A stretch of DNA of 64,000 nucleotides from Liolophura sinensis (Eukaryota; Mollusca; Polyplacophora; Chitonida; Chitonidae): positions 13,449,338 through 13,513,337 of the forward strand of contig NC_088302.1 in NCBI RefSeq assembly GCF_032854445.1, read 5' to 3'. Made by a program: the position numbers and the translations under genes. How positions within the stretch are numbered: the first letter of the stretch is position 1; the number at the start of each line of letters is the position of its first letter. Below the pieces are notes generated by a model that was not told where the DNA came from, did no database searches, and saw only the letters and a list, made by a program, of their open reading frames with translations. Shown here in pieces: positions 11,618 to 22,336 of this stretch.

Positions 11618-11695
11618 TTTAACGCCACACTCAGGATTTTTTTAAATATACGACCGATGGCGGTCAGGCTTGTGGACGAAAATGAACCGGGTGTC
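11618..11695 (-). repeat. Degenerate SINE remnant (unit 1)
   Basis: AACGCCACACTCAGGATTTTT followed by ATACGACCGATGGCGGTCAG resembles the tail-proximal third of the local SINE. No clean ends or target-site repeats are visible. Confidence 0.55.
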
Positions 11696-11901
11696 ATTCG
11701 CCGAGGCATGCATAAGGGAGGTTACTGATAGACTTCTGATTCAAACATGTGGCGTACTGATATGGACACTATGTTGACAAGATACAAGTGCTCTTCGATG
11801 AACGTTAGACTGCACAAACAGCCACACAACTGTATGGTGCCGTTATAGTTGTACGTCGTTTCAATAATAATAATGAAGTTGAGGCATCACCACGTAAATG
11901 T

Positions 11902-12061
11902 CCTCTCCGGCCGTATGTGGGAAGGTCGTCAGCAACCTGAGGATGGTCGTGGGTTTCCCCCGGGCTCTGCCTTGCTTCCTCCCACCATAATGCTGGTCGC
12001 CGTCGTATAAGTGAAATATTCTTCAGAACGGCGTAAAACACCAATCAAATCAAATAAATAA
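11902..12061 (+). repeat. 5'-truncated SINE with 16-bp target-site repeats (unit 1)
   Basis: This 160-bp SINE piece is in plus orientation, begins in the middle of the body (CCTCTCCGGCCGTATGTGGG) and ends in an (AAAT)n tail. It is flanked by perfect 16-bp direct repeats, ATCACCACGTAAATGT, at 11886-11901 and 12062-12077. The head is missing, as expected of incomplete target-primed reverse transcription. Confidence 0.9.
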
Positions 12062-12850
12062 ATCACCACGTAAATGTAAAAGGTTTCACAAACTTTGGAT
12101 CCCCATGCCGAGATCACGATCACGACTTGAAATCATTGACCCCAGGGGTGTAACATCTACTGATATATGATATATATGAGAGCGGGACCTCATAGTGTAC
12201 ATGTACTGATATATATATTAAATTTTCTCACAATTTATTCTGATCATTCCTATCATTTTTAAGCACACGTTTGGACACAAACTTACAAATATTTTATAAA
12301 TTATATCTCTAGTTGAGTTGCGTCGTTATTTATTTATATTCACAAAGAGAGCCTATGCTCGAGCTACCATCGGATTGAATTGGGCTCCATACTTCCGGGC
12401 CGAGCTTTAGACCTATTTGTTCGCTGAAACTGTATCGCATAGTGTATATTGTAATGTGCCCACCAATCGATCGTTTTCTGTTTATATGTGTATAAAGGTG
12501 TAGAATACAGATAACAGAATTACATAGAACATATTTGATAGTTGTTTAGTTCCTAACTAAACATTCACGATTAGGATCTGAGATTGAGAAAGAGATGATT
12601 CCGAAAGCTGAACCTCGTTCTCATTTAATGCAGTGAGTTACTTTTTCGATAGATATTGTACATCGCTTGTATATGGCACTCAGTGATTAAAAAGTTCAGA
12701 AATTTTAGAATCAAAACTTAGATGGTCCCAACGTCACTATTATTTCAAAATAAAGGTTGTGATAGACTAACAGTGTATTATGTTATAATAATAATGCATT
12801 ATATAATAGCGAATATAATAACTGAATTTTTGTTGAAAACGAATGAATGA

Positions 12851-13120
12851 TTTATTTATTTATTTATTTGATTGGTGTTTTACGCCGTACTCGAGAATAT
12901 GTCACATATACGACGGCGGCCAGCATAATGGTGGGTGGAAACCGGGCACAGCCCGGGGGAAGCCCACGACCATCCGCAGGTTGCTGAAAGACCTTCCCAC
13001 ATACGGCCGTAGAGGAAGCCAGCATGAGCTGAACTTGAACTCACAGCGACCGCATTGGTGAGAGACTCCTGGGTCATTACGCTGCGCTAGCGCGCTAACC
13101 AACTAAGCCACAGAGGCCCC
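12851..13120 (-). repeat. Full-length tRNA-headed SINE (unit 1)
   Basis: Read on the minus strand it begins GGGGCCTCTGTGGCTTAGTTGG, with an A-box-like TGGCTTAGTTGGTTAGCGC and a B-box-like GAGTTCAAGTTC, and so has an RNA polymerase III-type promoter. The conserved body follows (GGCCGTATGTGGGAAGGTC ... CCGCCGTCGTATA), then GGCGTAAAACACCAATCAAA and an (AAAT)n tail. Flanking ATGAATGA on both sides is a likely target-site repeat, though it sits in a TGAA microsatellite. Similar elements are very common in mollusc genomes; I relate it to the bivalve MetaSINE group with moderate confidence. Confidence 0.85.
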
Positions 13121-13761
13121 ATGAATGAATGAATGAATGAATGAAGGAGTGAGTGAAAGATTATGGCTTAGCGACAAAGCCACAAATATTTCAGTCATAT
13201 ATCATTGCCAGAAAAATAACAGATAATATTTTTCAGTGTGTCATCGTCCAGAAAAAGATCAAAGTATTACACACGTACTTTGGACCCATGCAGCATTTCT
13301 GAGTTTCCCACTATACGCTATACCGCGCAAACAACAACTGCACAACTTACAAGAGCTGTATTTGAAACCACAACCTTTCTTTGGGTGTTTAATCACTATT
13401 TCTACGGGACCATGTACACGAGGACAGTTGAGCGCAGACAGATTTAATTATTATTTATTTTTTTATCACATCAGTTTTCAACTGTTCTAAAAGTTCACCA
13501 ACTTTTTTTACTATATAAACACCGTCATAAATATTACCGATGGGGAATGGGGTTACTTTTCTTGTTGTTGAGAAGGATAGTGTTGCGTGGAAAAGATGTA
13601 AATGGCAGAGAACGCATTCATTGGCTAACCGATATACACAGGCTGCGATTGGCTGTCTGTTTGCCGGCCGGCTTTCTCATATGCTGTGCAGTATTTGTTT
13701 GTCGACCTGAATTAAACAAATATAGGTCAGTCTACGTCCGGGAGAAGTCTTTTTCGAGGGC

Positions 13762-13769
13762 TATAAATA
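13762..13769 (+). promoter_or_regulatory. Gene B TATA box (unit 1)
   Basis: GGGCTATAAATACGCG lies 82-89 bases upstream of the ATG at 13851, which places the start of transcription near 13795 and gives a short 5' UTR. Two ATTGGCT motifs (inverted CCAAT boxes) lie about 110-145 bases upstream of it. This is the best promoter in the window. Confidence 0.7.
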
Positions 13770-13850
13770 CGCGAAACATTTTGTGAGGAGCCAAAAGCCT
13801 CCTTCAGCAGCTTTCTGACAACAGTCACTGATTCGCCTAATTCCACCAAG

Positions 13851-16023
13851 ATGGTTTACACTACGGCTGTTTTCCTGTTGGGCACCTTCGTCTTCGGCAC
13901 CCATGCATGGGGTCCGACAGACTGCGCCTACTCCGTCTGGAGCGAATGGAGATCTTACAACAGCGGGACTTTCCAGTTCCGCACTCGGGACATCCTCCGT
14001 AACGCCAGGCAAGGTGGCCAGCCATGTGTTGGGGACAGAGTTGAATACAGACCAGTCAACGGTAAGCCAATAAGTCAACTTTGTAGGATAGCAACTGTTC
14101 CAGAGATCGCTCAGTTACGCATATCGCTATATCTATGAAACTTTTGTGGACGTACGAGAAAAACATGTTGGTGTGAAGTTAAGGAAACCACGCCAATCCT
14201 GACACATTGTACGAACAGCCTCACAGCGTACCGGTAACAGCTCCATGACAATGCGATAAAGATGAAATAAGATCAGCCACAGCTGTCTTTTCTTGAAAAC
14301 TTTTTGCCAAATGTTTTTAAAGTAAAATTTCTGCAAAGCTAATCGAAGTTCTGGATTTGTGGCTGAAACTTTTTGTTTGGCGTTTTCGCACAGTTTCATC
14401 GTGGTTGATTGATCAGTACTTTGTGGACATCTTGTAATATATATAATGTACTACAAATTTTATAAGGTCAATTCATACTTAAATACGTGATTAAATAAAA
14501 AAGCACGCAAGATAGATGCATCTGCGTCTTATATGTACACTTGTATAATGGCATTCAGCACATACATATGTTTGGTATTGTGATTTGATGTTACGTTCAA
14601 AATCATAATGTCATGGCGGTGTCTGCGTGTAGCCAAAAAGTCTCTTATCCACCAACACGGTGATAGTAATCTGACATCGCGCGATTGGCATTTCCTATGT
14701 CTGTGTAAACATTTGCTAGGAAATTTCTAGTACAATTTCTGTATACGGCCTTGCTTTGGTTTAAACTCCCTAATGCACCGCGAATTGTGAGAAAAAGTTA
14801 CCGTACGAAGAAAACCTTTGTTCGCGAAATTTTAAGCTTGTTCCAGGTACTGCCCTCAACTTAAAGCAAATCTGGAACTTCGTCTTAACAATTGTCCTCT
14901 TTGTTTCATTTCAGCGCAACTCGATCCGGGTTTTGAGGGATTTTTGTCCATGTTTTTGGCGGGAAACGCCCCGTCGTACAACTTAGCTGGAGGAGGGTTC
15001 TATACGCTGTCACGTGACTTTGTCATTCTTCTCGACACAACAATAAATGTCCAGTTGTTCCCATATTATAAATCTCTGGTGTCGAACATCTTGGGGAAGG
15101 TATGCGGGGATTTCTCAAGCAACCCCAGTGACAACCGAGTCACTATGGCGTCGTTTGACAGCTCAGAGACGGCGATTCACACATTTTCTGATACCCAGTC
15201 AAGGGAGATAATGCAGGACAAAGTCCTGAGGGTTCCTAGATCCCAGTACAGCACTTACGCTAACATCATACCGGCAGCTGACTTTGCCAGGACCACTTTG
15301 CACAGTGATACTTCAGGTATTATTGAGTACATCGCTATACAATATAAAATATAAGTACTTATTTCCATATATATTAATCCGTCTTATCCCAGATGTACCA
15401 GACTCGAATGTTATTTATTTATCTATTGATTTATTTATTCATTTGGTGTTTATTATTATTATTTCACTCATAGGCTTAAGTTTTAATAACTCAGGATTAT
15501 ATCAGACACTTGCCGAAGGTCGATGGTTTAACCCATTCCGGTCACTCTGGTTTCCTCCACCCTTAAAGTTTTCTTCAGACTGGCATCCAGTATTTATGTA
15601 GACCTATACGGTAATATTCAAAATTATGGAGAGGTGATGACAGTTATATAAGAATCATCAGTCTATCAAAATATATTTTATGGTATGCAGTTGGGCTCTT
15701 ATCTTTATTCATTCTCTTCAGGCACCAGAACATATAACAATGCAACAAAGGAAGTTCTCCTTGTGACGTCATCTCCGGATTACTGCTCGCGCGGTCTGAC
15801 CAGAGCCTTGAATCGTCTTCGTACCGTAGCTGAAGTTTACATCCTTGTCATTGGTCGCCCTAGTAACTCCTGCCTGGAGAGCCTTACCACTTCTCCGACC
15901 GAGTTTCACTTCCGGCAGCTTGAGGACGTCGCTGCTATCACGGACGGTTCTGCACTTTTGTTAGATCAGTCGCAAGGAAACAACTTCTGCGTTCGCAACA
16001 CGGGTGGTGGACAACACTACTGA
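13851..16023 (+). CDS. Gene B: secreted TSP1-VWA protein, degenerate MIDAS (unit 1)
   Basis: Three exons: 13851-14061, 14915-15316 and 15722-16023, giving 304 residues. The introns (853 and 405 bp) are both phase 1, have GT..AG ends, and sit where those of gene A sit, so the two are paralogues. A signal peptide (about 1-19, ending THA) is followed by a TSP1-type repeat (about 25-70, CAYSVWSEW and FRTRDILRNA) and a VWA domain (about 100-295). The MIDAS is eroded: DxSxS reads DTTIN (D111, T113, N115), and the position matching gene A D252 is Ser in LVTSSPD. Ordinary metal-dependent ligand binding is therefore unlikely, and a structural or partner role is more probable. The protein sequence is identical in unit 2. 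The ATG is the first after the TATA box. Confidence 0.92.
15412..15595. repeat. Degenerate SINE-like sequence in gene B intron 2 (unit 1)
   Basis: A TTTA-rich tail with CATTTGGTGTTTATTATTAT is followed by GCCGAAGGTCGATGGTTTAA and CTCTGGTTTCCTCCACCC, motifs seen in body variants of the same molluscan SINE superfamily. Strongly diverged and without clear ends. Confidence 0.45.
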
Positions 16024-16432
16024 GAGAGTCGGTAACTGACCAGACTGTTACTTGAAGCCTTCCATGATTCAATTTAAGTTTAATGTGCATATTTGGTGAA
16101 GTAATTTTCCAGTATTATTATATCTGTCACTTTAGAAGTTAACTCAAACGGCCATAAGCATTGTCCTTGGATTTTATATCCAAGTCCACCAAATGTTGAA
16201 GTGTATCGGTTGTAGCCCTCTAAGCATCCTTGTACATATGTGCGTAGAACCATTGCTTATTCATTTTTGTAAAACGTGATTCCACACCATCGTTGTAAGT
16301 AGAAGACATCTAAGTTATTTTAGAGTTTTTTCAGGGTGAAATTTCCAACCTGATACTTGATCCTGGAATATGACAATGTTCAAAACATGATTAAAGATTC
16401 ACAACTGTACATAAAAGATATGGATTGATAAT

Positions 16433-16438
16433 AATAAA
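16433..16438 (+). terminator. Gene B polyadenylation signal (unit 1)
   Basis: AATAAA about 410 bases after the gene B stop, followed by a T-rich stretch. It is the first clear AATAAA in the 3' UTR. Kept at 44687-44692 in unit 2. Confidence 0.55.
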
Positions 16439-16611
16439 CCTTTTTAGTGTATCTCGAAGATTTATGTCATTTATCTTTATGTCATATGAAATGGCGTTTT
16501 CTGGCTGTGAATGATCTCGGATGAATGAATAAATGCGCTGAATGCTGCACGGTCATCGACGAAAAATCTAAATACACACAAGAATGCGTTTTGGTTTATA
16601 TGCTCCATGAC

Positions 16612-16665
16612 TCCTCGCCTGATTGACTGATGCTAGTCGCCATGCTCAAGAATATTCACTTATAA
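16612..16665. repeat. Short SINE tail remnant (unit 1)
   Basis: GATTGACTGATGCTAGTCGCC followed by CTCAAGAATATTCACTTATA resembles the conserved tail-proximal segment of the local SINE. Very short and diverged. Also at about 44866-44919. Confidence 0.4.
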
Positions 16666-16894
16666 GCCCAAAGTACACCACCAGCATTTAGAACGTAACT
16701 GACCAAACTCTTCACATTTACTCTACAAATTTTCACAAGAATAGCGAGCTTTATGTACCTCATATTATTTTCTACTGATCCACATCGCCAGAGAGCGGCT
16801 AATTTTGATCCAGCACCACCTATGGACCGCGAGTGAAACAGCATCTTTTCCATACATGGTTGACTGCTTACCCAGTAACAACCAGATGTTTATG

Positions 16895-17003
16895 ATTATG
16901 TTACATACCAACGGGTTTTATAGAGAACCAATTATGCGAAAAACAGGTCCACACGGTTCTCTGAGGAACTATAAGGAACCAAGATTTCTGAGAGTGTAGT
17001 GCA
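16895..17003. repeat. Possible degenerate MITE with repeated GGTTC/GAACC motifs (unit 1)
   Basis: AGAGAACC (about 16922) and GGTTCTCT (about 16955) form an inverted pair, with further AGGAACC and GGTTCC motifs and a CACTCTCAGAAAT end on the minus strand. This resembles short non-autonomous DNA transposons common in animals. No target-site repeat is certain. Confidence 0.35.
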
Positions 17004-17570
17004 TCCTCACTTAAACGCCATGCACGCACTGCATGCCATGCGTGCTGAAGACACTAGACACGGTACCCCACCCACTAACATTATATACTGACACTGCGTT
17101 GATCACATAGTTTTCAAATAACATTAAACCCATGACAGAACATTTTGATGGATGAAATAACAAACAAATGGTTGACAAAATATGGAATGCCAATACCTAA
17201 AAATATTAATCTGTTGAGTTTATCAGAATGTCTGTTCTGTTAAGTGATGCCTGAATGTATTCGGTTATCATAACATATTACTGTGTTATATGCAATGTAT
17301 TATTCTGTTATCCTATTATCCTATTAACAAGGTCATTTATTTGGATATTTGTGCTTTAAAAATAACGGTATAGTCTGGTGCAATAATAGAATACATTCTA
17401 ATTTCCCTTCACATACAATATACGTTCACTTTTGTAATATAAAGATTAGCATTTATCTTGGTAAACTTTTACCGGTCACGAGTACATCTTTACTGAAACA
17501 TTTGCTCAAAAAGATGCAGCCTAATTTTGTAGTCCTCATCCATGCCTGCTGCAGTAAGGCCTATAGACCT

Positions 17571-17709
17571 GTTTGCTATTTCAACGTAGTGATTTAATAT
17601 ACATAATTTAAAGAAGACAAGTGTCTTAATTGTACAAATGTAAACGTTCAGCTATTTGAGTGGAGACTGGAATATACCCGTACCTGAAGATGTACACGTT
17701 TACTGACTG
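17571..17709. repeat. Dispersed repeat, copy 2 (unit 1)
   Basis: Second copy of the roughly 140-base repeat at 11165-11306, same orientation. It abuts the gypsy-like relic that follows and may be part of an older composite insertion. Confidence 0.7.
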
Positions 17710-18072
17710 GTCACTAAAACGAGACCGCTGTCGCCCAGTTGCAACAATGACTGGTTTTTGCAGCTTGGACTGAAACAGTTCATCTTCACTTTCCACTTTT
17801 AGTATAAGTCTCTTAATCTGTTCGCTGAGAGATTCTACTCTGGAGAGATGCGGTCGTTGTTGTTCACCACCACCCTGCTGGCGTACATCGTCGGTGCGGT
17901 CCGAGTTTTGACGAACATCCACCTCCTGCTGAACATTAACACCTCCAGTAGCCATTGCACATCTAGATCCAGGGTCAGGTCAAGGTCATATCACCAGGTC
18001 ATTTCAGGGGTTTTTCTCCACTCACCACGACGAATCATCTTATCTCCCATCCCACTTCTGACACCAAATGTA
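17710..18072 (-). mobile_element. Gypsy-like LTR element relic: primer-binding site and gag start (unit 1)
   Basis: On the minus strand, TGGTGTCAGAAGTGGG (18066-18051) starts two bases after an LTR-like edge ending TTTACA. This is a standard gypsy primer-binding site, as it begins with TGG next to the LTR. Downstream comes a short gag-like leader frame (about 17955-17710), hydrophilic and Gln-rich at its start. The LTR would extend to the right from 18069, but its far end is not clear. Only a fragment remains and the rest of the element is absent, so it is an old fossil. Confidence 0.45.
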
Positions 18073-20477
18073 AAGGTGTGGGAATAAACACATGTAGACC
18101 ATCTGCTACGACTGTTATAGTTTATTAGGAGTTGGTGAACGGAGATGTTGTACAGAAGTGAGGGAGAAACCACAAGAAAGAAAAATACCTGCAATGTACA
18201 AAAATAAACACCACATGTACTCACAGTCAATTAATGTTCTATGATAAAAAGGCATTTCATATATAGACACAGTTCAGATTTACATCACTCCAAGAGAACC
18301 AGAAGTCACATCCTTTACTACTGTAGAGGAAGGGTTATTTCCTTTTCATGGAATACCATGCGTGTTTACTTAGTTTCCTTTCTTTAGAGTTGTTTTACAT
18401 GCGTTTGGTGACTAAGTAATGTGATTAGAAACGTTGTGTAACTAAGGTTAGTGGAATGGCTCGAACTCCCGAAGCTGAAATGACCTGGGTCAATGTGTTT
18501 CACAATTTATGAAACCTGTGATCGTTAAGTTATACATCTGAGACAGGCGTTGTGCCAGCTATAGAGAATGGGGACAGCGTTCAAAGCCGATTCCTCTGAC
18601 CAGGTCTCCACATCAGTTACCATGCTTGCCTGGGCGAAATGATTGGGGATAGCCTCAAGTTGCCATTTATGGCAAACAGCAACATTCCATCACCCCTTCC
18701 GTCATGGCTAAGGAAAAGTAGGGACACATGTAGAGAGGAATGCCGTGAGTTCTTTTTTTGTTGTTGTTGCCTTATGTTTGAATACTTGCTTTCACAATAA
18801 CCTAATAAATTTCAATATTGTTTTGTTAACCTGTGTCTGAGCCTCGTTTTTGGAGAGTTGGCCGTCTGGCATTTTGGCTGATTCGCGTCACTTGGGGTCC
18901 TAACTTACGAACCTGGGTAGGTCAAGGAAGACAGCATTAGTTGCCTCCTGTTACACTACTCTTATCCAATGTATGTGTAAACCCCCAGGTCAGATCTGCC
19001 CAAATCTCCAGGCCAGATCTGCTCTGGGTGTTCACCAGTAAGCTAGTCACATCAGTAACCAAGCCTTATGCTTGTGGGGGAGTGTCCCATTGCCTGAGAG
19101 GGGGTGGAGGTCACATGACCCTCCGCACCCCCAGCCTTGCCATGCGGCCCTTTGTTTTAGCCCCACTCCCTCCAAGACAGCCGAGCAGTCAAGACGTGTT
19201 TTGCCAAGATCACAGCCAGTCTTCATTTATACATTTCACCCAGCTAAGAATTTAACCCTTGTGGTCTCAGAACACTTCCATAAACTGATATATGTAATTG
19301 TTGTTACATATGCACTTATCTGACTGTGCCATATAGGATATATTATGCACATCTCTTTGAGTAATTTAGGTTATTACTTCGGGTAGCCATTCACGAGTTT
19401 AGTGTGAACTCTGCAAAGAGATACACACATTCTAAAAGGATTGGCTGAGTAGATTTCAGGGAATTTACACTAAGAAACAGGTGGGATAACTGCTCCTCCC
19501 ATCAACCTGTTTACAGTAAAAATATTTGGTTAGCTGTGTTAGTTTGGGGGTAAACCTCCACACTGGAACTATTAACCCACTTAAGTTTCACTAAGTGACC
19601 ACTGTTTACTTAAATTAATCTGGAATTTAAGGATTTATATGTATCAACTACCAGCTTTTGCCTAAACTTAACTTGATCTCCTAACTTCCAGAACAGATAG
19701 TTCCTTTTATCCTGGTTAACACATGGTCAAGCCCTAATTCCTTTGTTGAGCTGACCATACCAGCCTCCAGTAGCTACAGACATGTTGATTACCCCCAGTG
19801 TAGTAAGCAAGGTGGCAGCACATCTGGAAGGGATTAATTTCTCCTTGGCATCTATTTGCCCCTGATGAACCCCTGCTGGTTAATCTCATCCTATCAGCCC
19901 AGCCTTTATCAAGTGGACTAAACAAGATGGCTGCACCAGCAGTACACAGACCAAATGAAAACTCAGTACATAGCAACCACTTGTAACTGTTCTGAGTTTT
20001 TGTATTTAGTTATGCCTCAGTGATTGTGCTAACACAATACAATCCTCAGAAATTACATATCACTGCAGATGCACATATACTGGAATTTATCATACTTTTG
20101 GACTTTGACCTTTTGAGTCCAGTGTACATGTTCTCTATGGCCAGTCAGTAAGCATTTGTTATTATTGTTGATAGATACATATATATAGATATTAACTTTG
20201 TATATACAGTTAATATGCATATGGGCTATCGCGTGGTAATATTGTGTTTAGTTTATAGATTTTATCAAAATCCCCTGTCTGACAAGCATGTTGATGTTAT
20301 ATCGTCCGACTGATGTATACCTGGTCAATTATTGTTCCCTTATTAGGAATTGCATACATATATCTCATTGATAAATGGTTATCATGTTTAAACGTTTCCG
20401 TCATAATTTGTTATTCTGTCTAAATGCGTAATTTGACATTTTGACTACCTTAAGAACAAGGGTTACCAGCACATACC
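18073..20477. other. No gene recognised; part may be LTR of the adjacent relic (unit 1)
   Basis: The left part may contain the LTR of the relic at 17710-18072. From about 19080 onward, unit 1 and unit 2 differ by many one-base insertions and deletions. The first copy of a 76-bp direct repeat lies at 19168-19243. Open frames are short and not recognised. Confidence 0.5.
19168..19243. repeat. 76-bp direct repeat, copy a (unit 1)
   Basis: Matches 22261-22336 at 75 of 76 positions. Both copies start CCCTCCAAGACAGCCGAGCA and end TTTCACCCAG. The flanks differ immediately outside on the right. In unit 2 the pair is at 47420-47495 and 49485-49560. Confidence 0.85.
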
Positions 20478-20481
20478 ATAC

Positions 20482-21494
20482 TGTTATGTATGACTATTTA
20501 ACGTTTTCATGTACTGTTAGTCTGCGGACCTTTGCGAAAGCATAACAGGCCCTGTTATGTATGTACAGCGCGGACCTGGTGGAAAGCGCCTTGTTCAAGG
20601 CTTTGTTTATTTCACTGGCTGTTCATTGGCTGTTAATTCTGTGTCTAAGAATAGTTGAATCCACCTGGACCGTATATAAGCCGTGTTTTCTGTGCAGAGT
20701 GGAGGTATTTTTGCTGCATCCACTGGGAGCCAGGAGAGTGTGCGATGCTCTCGTATCGAGTCCATTATATTTATATGAGCTGGTGATGCCAGTTTCGTTT
20801 GGGAGGACAGATTTTTATGCCGGCACCGTTTGTGTACCACAGTAGTACTGATGTCTGGTTTATGTGAATTTCTGCGGAAGTCACGTTTATTGGTGTTCGG
20901 ATCTTTATTATGATTATACAGTGTTGACTGTGTAATTTGTTTAACACGCTGACCTCACCTGACCGACAAGGTCGTCAAGGACTCTAAACTGAAGTTTTCA
21001 GTTTTGCAAAGGACGTTCGTTCTGCCACAAGGTGACATTACTCTACGTTTCTGAACGGCTCGTTTGTGAGCTTCTGCGGGAGCTGTGACTGATCTAAAGT
21101 GGATTATACCTCCATGCCTGTATTTACCCTGTGTTGTGCTCTGCGGGTGTGACGTCATTCAAAGGCTTGACTGTTCCAGTTCTGTGTAACCTGTGTACTG
21201 TGTTCGCGTTCGCTAACCTAGCGAAGTACCTGACTAGGACAATTTGTGACTTGTGTGAATTGTGTGTTTATCCCATGGTCTTTACGTTGGATCTCCTGGA
21301 ACACGTTCCTTGGGATGCAAAGGTGAACTGAAAACTTTTAAAGACCGGTAATACTGATGTGTACGTTTTTTTATGTTGTTGTTGTTGAACTGTCTGTAAA
21401 ACTGTACGTCTCATTTTATATATAAAGCCATTGTTTACATTGAAATATTGAGTCACTGAGTCTGTTTTCTGTTGCTGTTTTCAATACCGTAACA
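20482..21494 (+). mobile_element. Solo LTR, 1013 bp, private to unit 1
   Basis: Begins TGTTATG, ends GTAACA (TG..CA), and is flanked by ATAC on both sides (20478-20481, 21495-21498). The same site is empty in unit 2 (single ATAC at 48711-48714), which fixes both ends. It carries a TATA-like CCGTATATAAGCC near 20671 and an A/T-rich polyadenylation-like region near 21420, as LTRs do. The internal region is gone, consistent with LTR-LTR recombination. A 4-bp target repeat suits gypsy-type elements. It looks like one whole LTR and is young, because it arrived after the units separated. Its orientation is inferred from the TATA-like motif. Confidence 0.85.
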
Positions 21495-22260
21495 ATACAA
21501 TGACATGTCACATGCACCACATACATGCGGTTATCATGCGTGACCCGTATCATTGTTCCTCATGCGGTAACCCTTCTGGATTGTACAATATGTATACAGC
21601 CCATAAAAATGTACCACTCAGATTATTATTGCATACATTAGCCTACACTATTGATTTGTAACCTGTATGTTAAATTATCAAAAGAGTAATTTACGAATGT
21701 TGTGTTTTGGTTGGAGGTGAAGGTCAGCTGGCATAGACCAGCATGTCTTGTTATATATGAGATATGACCTGGCATCATAAAATGCATTTGTACCCATCAC
21801 ATGGATACACTGAGTCGTCTAAATTTCTAATGCGAGCCTGGCCCCTTATTAGCCTGGCAACGTACTCGACATTATGTTAAGATGCTTCTCTTAAACAGGA
21901 TACCGGTAACCCTGTGACCCTTGGCCTCTCTAGTATTGGCTATATTGCAATCATTGTTAGCATGATGTCACTTGGTTTCTAGATGCCATGCTTAAACGTT
22001 ACGTGCATTATTGACTGACTGTCAAGCTGACCTCTCAACTTCAACCTACCTTGACCTTCATGTATGTGTACAGGTCGCTGTGTATACATGTGGACACACA
22101 TGTAACATGTCTATTATATAATTGGGTTAATAATCATGTCCAACACCTTAACTTGTTTAACTTACCTGTTATGATCATATGGCACTTCTATTAAGTCTTT
22201 GAAAGCTAAGTTCTAAATTATTTACTCATTAATACTTGAAAGCTCTAGTAGCTCCCCATT

Positions 22261-22336
22261 CCCTCCAAGACAGCCGAGCAGTCAAGACGTGTTTTGCCAA
22301 GATCACAGCCAGTCTTCATTCATACATTTCACCCAG
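22261..22336. repeat. 76-bp direct repeat, copy b, with nearby inverted repeat (unit 1)
   Basis: Second copy of the repeat at 19168-19243, 3093 bases downstream. Within it, GCAGTCAAGACG (22278-22289) is matched by its perfect complement CGTCTTGACTGC just outside (22346-22357). This foldback is missing at copy a. Confidence 0.8.

Larger units (their letters stand above)
10441..13750. other. Divergent intergenic region between genes A and B (unit 1)
   Basis: About 3.3 kb separates the two promoters. It holds four SINE-derived pieces in both orientations, one dispersed repeat, a TGAA microsatellite (13121-13146) and a long T run near 11550. No additional coding exon is recognised. Confidence 0.7.

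Noticed and set aside
13040-13120. A tRNA gene on the minus strand
   Set aside because: The A-box and B-box-like motifs belong to the head of a SINE with body, AAAT tail and flanking repeats; a proper cloverleaf was not apparent.
13761-14078. Minus-strand 105-aa frame over gene B exon 1 (also at 42016)
   Set aside because: It lies opposite the signal peptide and TSP1 exon of gene B and runs through its TATA box; no motif of its own.
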